DNA of 64,000 nucleotides, taken from contig NZ_CP022464.2 of NCBI RefSeq assembly GCF_002234575.2, positions 4,588,001 to 4,652,000 of the forward strand, in the 5' to 3' direction. Positions 17,682 through 27,080 of this stretch are shown here, one piece after another (the first letter of the stretch is position 1; the number at the start of each line of letters is the position of its first letter). The notes beneath the pieces are model-generated. The model searched no databases, was not told the DNA's origin, and saw nothing but the letters and a program-made list of their open reading frames with translations. Both the position numbers and the translations under genes were made by a program. The DNA comes from Enterocloster bolteae (GTDB lineage: Bacteria > Bacillota > Clostridia > Lachnospirales > Lachnospiraceae).

Positions 17682-18908
17682 ATGAATGAGACAGATAAAG
17701 GGCCTGATGTATGCCAAAACCAAGACGAAGGATTGAACGAAACCCAGGGCGTGCCGGACGGTTCCCGTGAGCTTTCAGACAGTTCCCATGAGCTTCCGGA
17801 TGGAATGGAGATTGATATGTCACACTATAAAGAGGGGTCTGCCGCTGCCAAATGCGTACTGGGAGTGATTCTTCTCCTGTGCTTCATCTTCATGTCCAGG
17901 TCCTGTAACTACAGACATTCAACCCTCACCTTTTATATGGGTCCGGAGCCGGAGGTTAACCTGGGAAGCCAGTATTACGAGGAAGGAAGATATCAGGAGG
18001 CTGCTGATTATTACCAGGAAAAGGTGGACGAAGTTTTTTCAAACGGCAAGCGGTATGAACCGGCCAACGGTCCGCTCTATTTTAACCTGGGTATGGCATA
18101 CTATAAACTGGAAAACTATGACCAGGCCCTTCTCTATCTGAAGGAGTGCGCGGATGTGGACAAGAGGACTTCCAATACAGAAGAACTGGCATGGGATTAT
18201 AACACCATGGCCGACGTCTGTAAGGACGCCGGCCATATGGACGAGGCCCTGAACTATTATGAAAAAGGTCTGAAGGCTATAAAAAAGGCCTGCGGAAAGG
18301 ACTCTGAGTATACAGCCATTTTTCTATCCGATTTAGGAGACGCGTACAAGAAAACCGAGGACTATGAAAAGGCCCTGGAGAATTATCAGCAGGCCCTGGA
18401 GATCCAGGAATCCAATGGAAGCGACCAGACCTGGTCCTACATCCGTATAGCAAGGATTTATAATGCTTTAAAGGATTATGATGCCGCAAAACATTTTTAT
18501 GGCAAGGCTTCCGGGTCGGAAACAGCCGACTCCTACACAAAAGGGGTGGCTTTCTACAATATGGGACAGATGTACCATGAGCGCGGAGAGTATTCTCCTG
18601 CACTGGCCGCCCTTGACAAGGCGCTGGAGTTTGTTAACCAGGATGGCGACAATGCCTATGCTGAATCCAATGTCCAGAATACCCTGGCTTCCGTATACGC
18701 TGAATCAGAGGACAGTCTGGACAAGGCTATCTTGCATTCTGTCACGGCATGCCGTCTGCTGGAAACATCCGGATTCCCCACGCACAACTGCCGCGAGGAC
18801 CTGGAACAATTCAAAGAACAGCTGAAAGGCTACTACCAGACAGATACCAGGGATATGACAGATGAAGGATTTGAATTATGGTATCAGGATCAAATGGATT
18901 CCGAATAA
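17682..18908 (+). CDS. Membrane-anchored TPR protein
   Basis: This 408-residue protein has an acidic cytosolic N terminus, one membrane segment (CVLGVILLLCFIFM, about residue 60), then a row of tetratricopeptide repeats (about residues 95-370). The repeats include YYEEGRYQEAADYYQ, YYKLENYDQALLYL, YKKTEDYEKALENYQ and YHERGEYSPALAALD. It probably scaffolds proteins at the membrane outer face. ATG at 17682 is preferred, with a GGAAAGGA site; a TTG at 17661 would overlap that site. The thioesterase gene follows by 15 bp. Confidence 0.88.
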   Translation: MNETDKGPDVCQNQDEGLNETQGVPDGSRELSDSSHELPDGMEIDMSHYKEGSAAAKCVLGVILLLCFIFMSRSCNYRHSTLTFYMGPEPEVNLGSQYYEEGRYQEAADYYQEKVDEVFSNGKRYEPANGPLYFNLGMAYYKLENYDQALLYLKECADVDKRTSNTEELAWDYNTMADVCKDAGHMDEALNYYEKGLKAIKKACGKDSEYTAIFLSDLGDAYKKTEDYEKALENYQQALEIQESNGSDQTWSYIRIARIYNALKDYDAAKHFYGKASGSETADSYTKGVAFYNMGQMYHERGEYSPALAALDKALEFVNQDGDNAYAESNVQNTLASVYAESEDSLDKAILHSVTACRLLETSGFPTHNCREDLEQFKEQLKGYYQTDTRDMTDEGFELWYQDQMDSE

Positions 18909-18923
18909 AACCAGGAGGTAACT

Positions 18924-19352
18924 ATGTTTAAAGACTACGAACATCACGCACAGTATTACGAGACCGATCAGATGGGCTGTGTGCACCATTCCAACTACAT
19001 CCGCTGGATGGAGGAGGCAAGGGTAAACTTAATGGAACAGATGGGCTGCGGGTATAAGGCCATGGAAGCATCCGGCATCATGAGCCCGGTTCTGGAGGTG
19101 CACTGCCAGTACAGGTCCATGGTACGTTTTGATGACCATGTAAAGATACATGTATGGGTAAAGGAATATAATGCCATCCGCATGACCCTTGGTTATGAGA
19201 TGCGCGATGCAGCCACCGGTGAACTCAAAACCACCGGCGAGAGCAGGCATTGTTTCCTGGATACAGGCGGCAGACCTGTATCCTTAAAACGTTCCTACCC
19301 TCAGTGGGACACCGCATTCTGCAGCGCGGTCCAGGCGCAGGATTCCCGGTAA
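18924..19352 (+). CDS. Acyl-CoA thioesterase, 4HBT (YbgC-like) family
   Basis: This 142-residue hotdog-fold protein has the YETDQMGCVHHSNYIRWMEEAR segment at residues 11-32, which contains the conserved Asp of 4-hydroxybenzoyl-CoA thioesterase relatives. Such enzymes hydrolyse acyl-CoA thioesters. CCAGGAGG precedes the ATG. It is probably co-transcribed with the TPR gene. The substrate is unknown. Confidence 0.92.
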   Translation: MFKDYEHHAQYYETDQMGCVHHSNYIRWMEEARVNLMEQMGCGYKAMEASGIMSPVLEVHCQYRSMVRFDDHVKIHVWVKEYNAIRMTLGYEMRDAATGELKTTGESRHCFLDTGGRPVSLKRSYPQWDTAFCSAVQAQDSR

Positions 19353-19441
19353 TGACGGCATCTGTAGGCGATGCTGTTATCCAAAGGGATTATCCTCACA
19401 TGTATATATGTAATTATTAAGACAGGAAGGCTGACTAGTTT

Positions 19442-20596
19442 ATGACAAAATTAAAGAATATCCGAATATTGATAATATCCATTTTATGTGCAATATCTCT
19501 TTTGCTGGGAGGATGCACGGATTCCTCCCCCTCTTTTTCACCGGATAAGGGTTCATCCATAACCGCGCCATCCGGTTATGGACTGGCTGTGCATTTTATT
19601 GATGTGGGCCAGGGCGACAGTATACTGGCCGAATCAGACGGACACTACATGCTTATTGATGCAGGTGAAAATGACCAGGCCGGCACCGTAATCTCTTATC
19701 TAAAAGCACAGGGCGTAACAAAGCTGGACTATGTAATTGGCACCCATCCTCACTCCGACCATATCGGGGGCCTGGACAAGGTCATTGATACCTTTCCCGT
19801 TGACAAGGTCATTCTGCCACCTGTGGAGCACACCACAAAAACCTTTGAGGACGTACTTGACTCCATTGCCTCCAGGGGACTTAAAATCACAAAACCCACC
19901 CCCGGGGATTCCTATGATTTGGGAGACGCCTCCTTCACCATACTCTCCCCTGTAAAAGACTATGGCAGCGACCTGAACAACTGGTCCGTGGGCGTACGCC
20001 TTACTTACGGCGATAACAGCTTTGTCATGTGCGGTGACGCAGAGAATCAGGCTGAAGAAGATATTATCAAAAACGGCGCAGTGCTAAAAGCAGATGTTCT
20101 GAAGGCAGGTCATCACGGCAGCAGCACCTCCACCAGTGACGCATTTCTGAAAAAGGTATCCCCCTCCTGGGTGGTAATCCAGTGCGGAAAGGGCAACTCC
20201 TACGGCCATCCACATAAGGAAACCATGGAAAAGCTTAAGAAGGCAGGCTGCCAGGTACTGCGCACAGACGAGGAGGGAACCATTACCGCATTCAGTGACG
20301 GCAAGACAATTACATGGAGTACCGGCACTGCCGCGGTTCCCGGCACCAGCGCCGGCAGCGGCGGCAATCAGACAGCCGCTATCCCAGATACTGACAACGG
20401 GGCCGCTGCTGAAAATGAGGCCGGCAATCCCTCCACACGCTCCAGCTATGTCATAAATACCAACACAGGCAAATTCCACCGCCCCGACTGCGCCTCTGCC
20501 ACCCAGATGAAACCTGAGAACCGCAAAGACGTGGCAGCATCCAGGGATGAACTGGTACAGGAGGGGTATGAACCCTGTAAGCAGTGCAAGCCTTAA
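19442..20596 (+). CDS. ComEC-like metallo-β-lactamase lipoprotein
   Basis: This 384-residue exported lipoprotein has a lipobox LLLGGC with Cys near residue 25. Its MBL domain resembles the extracellular part of ComEC: FIDVGQGDSILAE, THPHSDHIGG and GHHGSSTSTSD carry the metal ligands. The C terminus (from about residue 335) is a small Cys/His module (HRPDCASA ... CKQC) like those after secreted nucleases. In known relatives such stand-alone proteins are extracellular nucleases or phosphodiesterases. A DUF3006 gene follows, a common pairing. Confidence 0.88.
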   Translation: MTKLKNIRILIISILCAISLLLGGCTDSSPSFSPDKGSSITAPSGYGLAVHFIDVGQGDSILAESDGHYMLIDAGENDQAGTVISYLKAQGVTKLDYVIGTHPHSDHIGGLDKVIDTFPVDKVILPPVEHTTKTFEDVLDSIASRGLKITKPTPGDSYDLGDASFTILSPVKDYGSDLNNWSVGVRLTYGDNSFVMCGDAENQAEEDIIKNGAVLKADVLKAGHHGSSTSTSDAFLKKVSPSWVVIQCGKGNSYGHPHKETMEKLKKAGCQVLRTDEEGTITAFSDGKTITWSTGTAAVPGTSAGSGGNQTAAIPDTDNGAAAENEAGNPSTRSSYVINTNTGKFHRPDCASATQMKPENRKDVAASRDELVQEGYEPCKQCKP

Positions 20597-20622
20597 ACCA
20601 AACCCACAGAAAGGATTTTTAT

Positions 20623-20835
20623 ATGAAATATATCATCGACCGGCTGGAAGAGGGTCTGGCCATATGTGAAACTGAATTAAGGAAACGCATCTCTGTTCCC
20701 GTCAGCCATCTTCCAAAGGAAGTTAAGGAAGGCGACGTGCTGAGAGAAGAGGAAGGCAGGTTTTTCCTGGATTCCGAAGAAACAGATAAAAGACGGCGTG
20801 AAATGAAGAAGAAGCTTATGGATCTGTTTGAATAA
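20623..20835 (+). CDS. DUF3006 family protein
   Basis: This 70-residue protein begins MKYIIDRLEEGLAIC, typical of DUF3006, a small β-rich domain often encoded next to ComEC-like hydrolases. AAAGGA lies 7 nt upstream of the ATG at 20623. An upstream in-frame start at 20584 would overlap the previous gene and is unlikely. The role is unknown; co-expression with the lipoprotein hydrolase is expected. Confidence 0.85.
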   Translation: MKYIIDRLEEGLAICETELRKRISVPVSHLPKEVKEGDVLREEEGRFFLDSEETDKRRREMKKKLMDLFE

Positions 20836-20857
20836 AATCAAAAAATGACAAATGACT

Positions 20858-20896
20858 GCGGGCCCGTATTGTCTATGCCAATGGGGCCCGCCTTTT
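20858..20896 (+). terminator. Terminator of the ComEC-like/DUF3006 operon
   Basis: GCGGGCCC (20858-20865) pairs with GGGCCCGC (20884-20891) around an 18-nt loop, followed by CTTTT. Confidence 0.75.
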
Positions 20897-20929
20897 CTGT
20901 TATGCTCCTGTTAAGTTACCCGTTATACT

Positions 20930-21015
20930 CCTGCCATACTTCCTGTCGTTCTTGCCATACTTCCTGCTGTCCTTCCTGTCATACTTCCTGCCGTACTTCC
21001 TGTCATACTTCCATC
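20930..21015. repeat. Degenerate CATACTTCCTG tandem repeat
   Basis: At least five imperfect copies of (C)ATACTTCCTG(YC) lie between two convergent genes, directly beyond the stop of the YHYH protein gene. Spacing is irregular (about 11-25 bp). A protein-coding origin is unlikely. Confidence 0.75.
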
Positions 21016-21029
21016 CATTCATCCATACC

Positions 21030-21707
21030 CTACCTGTTATCCGGCGATATCATTTTCCCGTCCTGGTCAAACTGGTATTCCTTTCCATCAACCACACAGG
21101 TTCCCACAGCCATCTTCCCGTCTGTTCCCAGGTAATAGAGAGAACCATTTTCCCCGTACCATCCGGTCCTCATGTTTCCGTCACCGTCAAACGAGTACCA
21201 TACGCCGTCAATCTGCTTCCAGCATCCAATCACACGGGTTCCGTCCTCGCAGATATAGTTCCAGTATGCCCCATTCTGATGCCAGCCCGAAGTACCTGAA
21301 GCTTCTCCTGCCCCGGAAGCTGCCCGGACCACTGCCTGTTCCTGTGGCTGAGTCTGCGCCTGGGCCGGTGCCTGGGCCTGGGTCTGGGCCGGTGCTTGAG
21401 CCTGGGTCTGGGCTTGTGTCTGGGTTTTTGTCTGGGCCCGGGTCTGGGTCTGGGTACTTTCCCCGCCTCCTGCATAGGGACACACTCCATTGGGATGCAG
21501 GTGTGCCGGATGACCTCCGCAGTGGTAGTGATAGCTTCCCAGCCCGCTGGCATTCTTGTTATCCCGGTGTCCTCCGCTGGCATCGGTTCTGCCTGAATGA
21601 GCCTGGGCCTCCATTCCCCACGGGGCCTGTCCCGTCATTGCCGCGCCTCCTGCCAGAAGCACTCCGCTCATGACCGCTGCCACCCATACCTTTACTGTAC
21701 GTTTCAT
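21030..21707 (-). CDS. Secreted YHYH-domain protein with cell-wall-binding repeats
   Basis: This is an exported protein of 225 residues with a signal peptide (hydrophobic residues 7-25). A short YHYH domain follows (GSYHYHCGGHPAHLHPNGVCPY, about residues 56-77), rich in His and Cys and probably metal-binding. Next is a Gln/Thr/Ala/Pro low-complexity linker built of TQ and AQ repeats (about residues 84-130), then choline-binding-type repeats (VWYSFDGDGNMRTGWYG, SLYYLGTDGKMAVG). ATG at 21707 has GGGAGG 7 nt upstream. The linker DNA is repetitive and likely length-variable. Confidence 0.87.
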   Translation of the reverse strand: MKRTVKVWVAAVMSGVLLAGGAAMTGQAPWGMEAQAHSGRTDASGGHRDNKNASGLGSYHYHCGGHPAHLHPNGVCPYAGGGESTQTQTRAQTKTQTQAQTQAQAPAQTQAQAPAQAQTQPQEQAVVRAASGAGEASGTSGWHQNGAYWNYICEDGTRVIGCWKQIDGVWYSFDGDGNMRTGWYGENGSLYYLGTDGKMAVGTCVVDGKEYQFDQDGKMISPDNR

Positions 21708-21915
21708 CTCATTACCTCCCGATTTCATTTTTAACTCTATTTTACCATGTTTTTATCTGTGTGTAACTCCGTATTTCAGCATCTTTCCAGGGGATTTTCT
21801 CATTTTCAGGCCATTTCCGGCATAAAAAATTGGTGGAAGCACTTGCACGTTTTTCCCAATGATGATACCATAAGAAACATATGTAATGAATTCAACTAGT
21901 TTGGAGGTTTTTAAA

Positions 21916-22923
21916 ATGGAACTAATCATACCTAAAGATTACGATCCCCGCCTCTCCATACGGGAGACCCAGGACGCAATCAAATACATACGCGATACCT
22001 TCCAGAAGGAAATGGGCAGGGAGATGCACCTTGAACGTATCTCCGCTCCCTTATTCGTGGAAAAGAGCAGCGGACTTAATGATAACTTAAACGGCACCGA
22101 GCGTCCTGTTTCCTTTGATATGCTGGGGCTACCCGGCGAAACCCTGGAGGTGGTGCATTCTCTGGCAAAATGGAAACGTATGGCATTAAAGAAATACGGC
22201 TTTAAGCCAGGCGAGGGACTTTACACCAACATGAACGCCATCCGCAGGGACGAGGAGCTGGATAACCTTCACTCCTGTTATGTGGACCAGTGGGACTGGG
22301 AACGTGTCATTACAAAGGAGCAGCGCACCCTGGACACCCTGAAGGATACGGTGCGGGAGATCTTCAAAATTATCAAGCACATGCAGCATGAAGTGTGGTA
22401 TAAATACCCGGAGGCTGTCAAACATCTTCCCAAAGATATTTACTTCATCACCAGCCAGGAGCTTGAGGACCTGTATCCTGATAACACTCCTAAGGAAAGG
22501 GAAAACCTGATTACCAGGGAGCACGGCTGTGTGTTCCTGATGCAGATTGGCGACAAACTGGCCGGCGGCAAGCCCCATGACGGACGTGCGCCTGACTATG
22601 ACGACTGGAAGCTGAACGGCGATATTCTTTTCTGGTTTGAGCATTTGCAGTGCGCCCTGGAAATCTCCAGCATGGGTATCCGCGTGGATGAGGCTGCCCT
22701 GGAATACCAGCTGAAGAAGGCGGGATGTGAGGACCGCCGCAGCCTTCCCTATCATAAAATGCTTTTAAACGGCGAGCTTCCCTACACCATTGGCGGCGGT
22801 ATCGGACAGTCACGTCTGTGCATGCTGCTTTTGGACCGCGCCCATATCGGTGAAGTACAGGCCAGTATCTGGCCCCAAAAAATGCGCGATATCTGCGGGG
22901 AGAACAAGATTTATCTGCTGTAG
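21916..22923 (+). CDS. asnA: Aspartate-ammonia ligase (asparagine synthetase A)
   Basis: AsnA makes asparagine from aspartate, ammonia and ATP. The 335-residue protein starts MELIIPKDYDPRLS and has the family's SSGLNDNLNGTERPVSFD segment (about residue 51). The class II synthetase-like motif GGGIGQSRLCMLLLD is near residue 294. GGAGG lies 7 nt before the ATG. The TRIC channel gene starts 21 bp downstream, so the two may be co-transcribed. Confidence 0.97.
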   Translation: MELIIPKDYDPRLSIRETQDAIKYIRDTFQKEMGREMHLERISAPLFVEKSSGLNDNLNGTERPVSFDMLGLPGETLEVVHSLAKWKRMALKKYGFKPGEGLYTNMNAIRRDEELDNLHSCYVDQWDWERVITKEQRTLDTLKDTVREIFKIIKHMQHEVWYKYPEAVKHLPKDIYFITSQELEDLYPDNTPKERENLITREHGCVFLMQIGDKLAGGKPHDGRAPDYDDWKLNGDILFWFEHLQCALEISSMGIRVDEAALEYQLKKAGCEDRRSLPYHKMLLNGELPYTIGGGIGQSRLCMLLLDRAHIGEVQASIWPQKMRDICGENKIYLL

Positions 22924-22943
22924 CCATTGGCTGGGAGCGTATT

Positions 22944-23603
22944 ATGGAATCGAATATCTCAATCTTTTTTATCATCGAAATAATCGGTACCGTGGCCTTT
23001 GCGTCCTCCGGTGCCCTGGTAGCCATCAAGCAGCGTCTGGATCTGCTGGGAGTGGTGGTCCTTGGCGTCACCACTGCCGTTGGCGGCGGTATGCTCAGGG
23101 ACATCCTACTGGGCATCGTCCCGCCCAGCCTGTTCATGAACCCGGTTTACGTGTACACCGCCTTTCTCACGGCCATGGTGCTCTTCATCCTGGTGTGGCT
23201 GAACCAGCAGATACTGGAAAGCCGGTATATCTCGGCCTATGAGAAGATGATGAACCTGTTTGATGCCATCGGACTGGGCGCATTCACAGTCACCGGCATC
23301 AATACCGCGGGGACAGCCGGTTACGGGGAATATCATTTCCTTTCCATCTTTCTGGGCGTCCTCACAGGCGTGGGCGGCGGTATCCTGAGAGATATGCTGG
23401 CAGGCCAGTCCCCGTATATCCTGCGCAAGCATGTGTATGCCTCTGCCTCTATTGCCGGGGCCGTGTGCTATGTATGCCTTAACGGCTGGCTCTCCAGGGA
23501 TGCCTCCATGATATTGAGCGCAATCCTGGTGGTGCTCATCCGCCTTCTGGCGACCAAGTACGACTGGAACCTTCCCACCGCATACCATACTAAGAACAAA
23601 TAA
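22944..23603 (+). CDS. TRIC-type (UPF0126/YadS-like) cation channel protein
   Basis: This 219-residue protein has seven membrane segments in two homologous halves. Each half has the glycine-rich motif GGGMLRDIL (about residue 50) or GGGILRDML (about residue 139), which marks bacterial trimeric intracellular cation channel proteins. It follows asnA with a short gap and ends at a strong terminator. The physiological role in bacteria is not settled. Confidence 0.92.
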   Translation: MESNISIFFIIEIIGTVAFASSGALVAIKQRLDLLGVVVLGVTTAVGGGMLRDILLGIVPPSLFMNPVYVYTAFLTAMVLFILVWLNQQILESRYISAYEKMMNLFDAIGLGAFTVTGINTAGTAGYGEYHFLSIFLGVLTGVGGGILRDMLAGQSPYILRKHVYASASIAGAVCYVCLNGWLSRDASMILSAILVVLIRLLATKYDWNLPTAYHTKNK

Positions 23604-23610
23604 ATAAAAC

Positions 23611-23667
23611 AAGTCCGGGCCGTAATCATTGTACAAACCAATGTAACGATGATTACGGCCCGGACTT
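23611..23667. terminator. Strong bidirectional terminator
   Basis: A perfect 19-bp inverted repeat (23611-23629 with 23649-23667) and T-rich flanks separate the convergent channel gene and solute-binding gene. Confidence 0.93.
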
Positions 23668-23711
23668 TCTTTCCATGCGCTTGTATTGCTCTTATAAAAC
23701 ATGCATGAAAC

Positions 23712-25031
23712 TCACCTCTGCTGCTGTAAATACTTAGTAATGCTTCTTTGGAATATCTTCATGCTGCTGTCCACGTTCCTGTTTTCCATGAGTATCTTTG
23801 ATATTTCACCGTCCGCCAGACTCATGACCTGCTCATACTGCTGGTATTTAGGCTCTATAACCCCATTTTCAATTACATTATAAAGCAGGCTGCTGTTGAT
23901 AACCTGCTCGCCCTCGTCCATGTCCTCCTGTATAATGGCAGCTGCCTGGGCGGATCCGGTAACGCTTTTGAGCACAGACACCCCCTGAGAATACCGGAAT
24001 ATGTCCATCTGCATCTCTTCATTTCCCGTCAGCTGTTTCAGAAACTCCCACGCCAGCTTTTCATGCTTTGTATTGCTGTTGATTCCCATGAGAAGGGAAT
24101 CCACTCTGGAACGGTTTTCCCCCTCCTTGCCCGCGGGAAATGTGATGCAGTCCCACTGGAACTTGGTATATTTCTTAATCCGGTAAGGATATGTTTTATA
24201 GGTCCTGTACTCCGCAAAGGTCAGGGGCATGAAAGCCACGTTCCCCTTGTTGAAATCCTCCTGGGTCACGCTCTGTCCCTGGTTCAGGTCATTGAGGCGC
24301 TTCATGTATTTAATGGCATCCAGGACATGGGAGTCTGTAAAGGGAAGCTGCTGCTGATGCCCATCATAAAACCTTCCCCCGCTGGTGTAAACCGCATTTC
24401 TCCAGCTGTAATTATAGGTTCCGAACTGGTCCAGCAGTCCGTCTCCGTTTACATCCTTTGTTATCTTACGGCAGATTTCATACATATCGTCCCAGGTCCA
24501 GTCCTCCCCCGGCACCTCAATCTGCTCTTTCGCCAGAAGGGACTTGTTGACAAATAAAAGGACGGGAACCGTTTCATAAGGAAGGGCGCACTGGTGTCCG
24601 TCGTACTTTCCCGCATCCAGGGCAGTAGTGAAAAAATCATTCCGGTTAAACCCGGCGTCGTGTTCAATGAGCTCGTCCAGTTTTTTCATGACTCCCAGGG
24701 ATGAATACAGGTTGAAATCCGTGTCCGGCACCATAAACACGTCCGGCATCTTTCCCTCTAAAAGCTTTCTGGCGCACCACTCCGAGTAATCCTCCTTGCT
24801 GATTCCGCTGTAGTAATGTATCCTCACCCCGGGATGCTCCTCCTCGAACTTTGCGATGGCCTTGTCTATCATGACAAAGCTGCTGGCACTGGCCACATCC
24901 CAGTTGCTTCCCGTGAACATGCCGAATTCCAGGACAATCTCCTTCTCATAGTACTTATATATACATCCAAGGAAGCCTGCAAGGAGGAACACGGCTGCTC
25001 CCAACCCCAGTGTCCATTTCCATCCCTTCAT
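23712..25031 (-). CDS. Family 1 extracellular solute-binding protein, membrane-anchored
   Basis: This 439-residue protein has an N-terminal membrane segment (about residues 6-23, ending FLGCIY) and a family 1 binding fold: FEEEHPGVRIHYYSG, PDVFMVPDTDF, ALPYETVPVLLFVNKSLL. Such proteins normally feed sugar ABC importers with two permeases, but no such permeases are nearby. It is the last gene of the sensor cluster, 70 bp after the response regulator. It may serve as a second ligand sensor, or load a distant importer. Confidence 0.88.
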   Translation of the reverse strand: MKGWKWTLGLGAAVFLLAGFLGCIYKYYEKEIVLEFGMFTGSNWDVASASSFVMIDKAIAKFEEEHPGVRIHYYSGISKEDYSEWCARKLLEGKMPDVFMVPDTDFNLYSSLGVMKKLDELIEHDAGFNRNDFFTTALDAGKYDGHQCALPYETVPVLLFVNKSLLAKEQIEVPGEDWTWDDMYEICRKITKDVNGDGLLDQFGTYNYSWRNAVYTSGGRFYDGHQQQLPFTDSHVLDAIKYMKRLNDLNQGQSVTQEDFNKGNVAFMPLTFAEYRTYKTYPYRIKKYTKFQWDCITFPAGKEGENRSRVDSLLMGINSNTKHEKLAWEFLKQLTGNEEMQMDIFRYSQGVSVLKSVTGSAQAAAIIQEDMDEGEQVINSSLLYNVIENGVIEPKYQQYEQVMSLADGEISKILMENRNVDSSMKIFQRSITKYLQQQR

Positions 25032-25101
25032 CCCAATCTCATCCTTCCTTCTGCCAACATCTTGACCTCTCCCGATCCCCGTACACTGGTCCGGTCAAAT
25101 C

Positions 25102-25770
25102 TCATGTGCCCAGCCGCTTTCTCACGTTGGTCTGGACAGCCCAGATGGCCAGCTGGGTGCGGTCCCTCAAATCCAGCTTGTTCAGTATAGTGCTGAGATA
25201 ATTGCGCACCGTTCCCTCAGACAGCTTAAGAGCCTCAGCTATCTCCCTGTTGCTGGCCCCCACTTCCACCTGGGCTATGATCTTCCACTCTGTCTTTGTA
25301 AGCTCATCCACATTCTTATCGCCCACAAGTATGCTGTAATCTGCCTGGGCCATCTGCGAAAACAGCCTCAGCACCTTGGTTGCAATATCCGGGTTAATCA
25401 TAGCCCATCCATTATACACCGTGGTGATGGCATTGGCCAGTTCATCCATGGACACGCCTTTTAAGAGATATCCGCTGGCACCATATTTCAAAGCATTGTA
25501 AACGTACTCGTCATCGTCAAACGTGGTGAGAATAATAATTTTTATCTGAGGATAATTTTCCTTGATGATTTTCGTGCACTGCACACCGTCCAGCTTGGGC
25601 ATCCGTATGTCCATCAGTATGACATCGGGTTTATTCTTCCTCACGCTGCGGATGACCTCCTGTCCGTTGGAAGCCACATCCGTAACCATTATGTCCGGCC
25701 TGCTGTTGAGCACAATCTGCAGGCTCTGGCGAATCAATTCCTGATCGTCGGCAATCAATACTTTAATCAT
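25102..25770 (-). CDS. NarL/LuxR-family response regulator
   Basis: This 222-residue DNA-binding response regulator has a receiver domain (residues 1-120) with phosphoacceptor Asp in VILMDIRMPKLDG and the acidic pair ADDQ. The LuxR-type helix-turn-helix at about residues 150-212 includes ASNREIAEALKLSEGTVRNYLSTIL. The start at 25770 gives the normal MIKVLIADDQ N terminus, has GGGGGAGA upstream, and overlaps the kinase stop by 8 nt. It is probably the regulator of the neighbouring sugar operon. Confidence 0.95.
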   Translation of the reverse strand: MIKVLIADDQELIRQSLQIVLNSRPDIMVTDVASNGQEVIRSVRKNKPDVILMDIRMPKLDGVQCTKIIKENYPQIKIIILTTFDDDEYVYNALKYGASGYLLKGVSMDELANAITTVYNGWAMINPDIATKVLRLFSQMAQADYSILVGDKNVDELTKTEWKIIAQVEVGASNREIAEALKLSEGTVRNYLSTILNKLDLRDRTQLAIWAVQTNVRKRLGT

Positions 25771-27076
25771 AAGTCTCCCCCCATCGGATTGGTATTCTTG
25801 CATTAACAGTAAATCCGTCGCTGCCGTCAAATGTAACAACGCCGCTCAGCATCTTAATCCTCTCCTTCATATGCTTTGTTCCGAATCCGCTTTTTATCTC
25901 CTTGCATCCGATTCCGTTGTCCCTTATTTGCAGAAGGATATCCGTATCCTCCTTCTTTATGGTAATCCATATCTGGCTGGCATGGCCATGGCGCAGCGCA
26001 TTGGTGATTCCCTCCTGGATAACCCTGTAAATGGCATTTTCCTCGTCCTCGTCAAATTTCAGGTTCTTTACCTGGCAGTCAAAATACACCCTTGCGCCGG
26101 ACACAGCGTTCATGTCCGATACCATCTTGCTGATGGCATATTCCAGGCTGAAGCGCTCCAGGGCGTCCGGGCGCAGCTGGCTGACTGAGCGCCGTATTTC
26201 CTTAATGCCGTCCCTTGTGACCTTGGAAATAAGCTCCAGCTGGTCCTTTGTCTGCTGGGGCGACGTGCCTATGGTGGCAAGGCAGGCATCTATTCCCGCA
26301 GCAATTCCGGTCAGGGTATGCCCCAGGGTATCGTGGATTTCCCTGGCCAGGCGGTTTCTCTCCCGTGTCTCAGCCATCTTTTCCGCCATCACGGAATACT
26401 CCTGAAGCTGCTCATTCACATCCTGAAGCTGCTCGTTCAGGGCGTGTATCTCGTCCAGATTTCCCTGCTGCTGGTTGATGATGTTCACACAGTACACCAC
26501 GAACATGATTACATTCAGGGATACCAGGATATTATAGCTGCTGAGCAGATACTGCTGGGTGGTTGCATTGTAAAATGAGATATAATCCTGTATGGAATAC
26601 AGGCGGTATGAAATGGAAAGCAGTTCGTAATCAGCCAGTATAAAACTGCCGATTGCCACTGCCGCCAGAAAATACCTGGATTTCCCGTTCTTGGCATAGA
26701 GAATGACATTGGAAAACACCAGCAGCAGAATTCCGTTGTAATTAAAATTCAAAAGTATGATGATGGCAAAACATATGGCAAAATCAGCCACAAGGCTGAA
26801 AAGAATCACCTTGCTGTTGTCCGGAAACAGCCGGTCCCGCACAAACATACTGCCTGCCAGAAGAGCCAGAAGGAGGGCGCAGAGCCAGATGTTCCAGTAA
26901 GGATACCAGACAATGGCCTGGATGCCGCTTAAAAACTCCCTGGCCACATAGCTGCGCCGTATATTTTCAATTGTGGCATATATAAATATGCTGAGTCCCA
27001 TGACAGATACCACATTCAGCGTCAGAATGCCCAGCTGCAGGATGCGTACCCGCCTGTTATCCATGTTCGTATCCAT
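25763..27076 (-). CDS. Sensor histidine kinase, HisKA_3 (NarX/DesK) type
   Basis: This 437-residue kinase has an N-terminal sensor part with about six membrane helices (residues 12-205) and a coiled coil (about 210-240). The H-box RLAREIHDTLGHTLTG (phosphorylated His near residue 246) and a HATPase_c domain with NALRHGHAS and DNGIGC follow. It starts 4 nt after the binding-lipoprotein gene and overlaps the response regulator. An external binding protein may present the ligand to the membrane domain. Confidence 0.95.
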   Translation of the reverse strand: MDTNMDNRRVRILQLGILTLNVVSVMGLSIFIYATIENIRRSYVAREFLSGIQAIVWYPYWNIWLCALLLALLAGSMFVRDRLFPDNSKVILFSLVADFAICFAIIILLNFNYNGILLLVFSNVILYAKNGKSRYFLAAVAIGSFILADYELLSISYRLYSIQDYISFYNATTQQYLLSSYNILVSLNVIMFVVYCVNIINQQQGNLDEIHALNEQLQDVNEQLQEYSVMAEKMAETRERNRLAREIHDTLGHTLTGIAAGIDACLATIGTSPQQTKDQLELISKVTRDGIKEIRRSVSQLRPDALERFSLEYAISKMVSDMNAVSGARVYFDCQVKNLKFDEDEENAIYRVIQEGITNALRHGHASQIWITIKKEDTDILLQIRDNGIGCKEIKSGFGTKHMKERIKMLSGVVTFDGSDGFTVNARIPIRWGETYD

Positions 27077-27080
27077 CTTC

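Noticed and set aside
17321..17823. Minus-strand frames repeating LFMGLSLWDSLYG
   Set aside because: Translations of the 14-bp tandem repeat in successive frames; no start signal.
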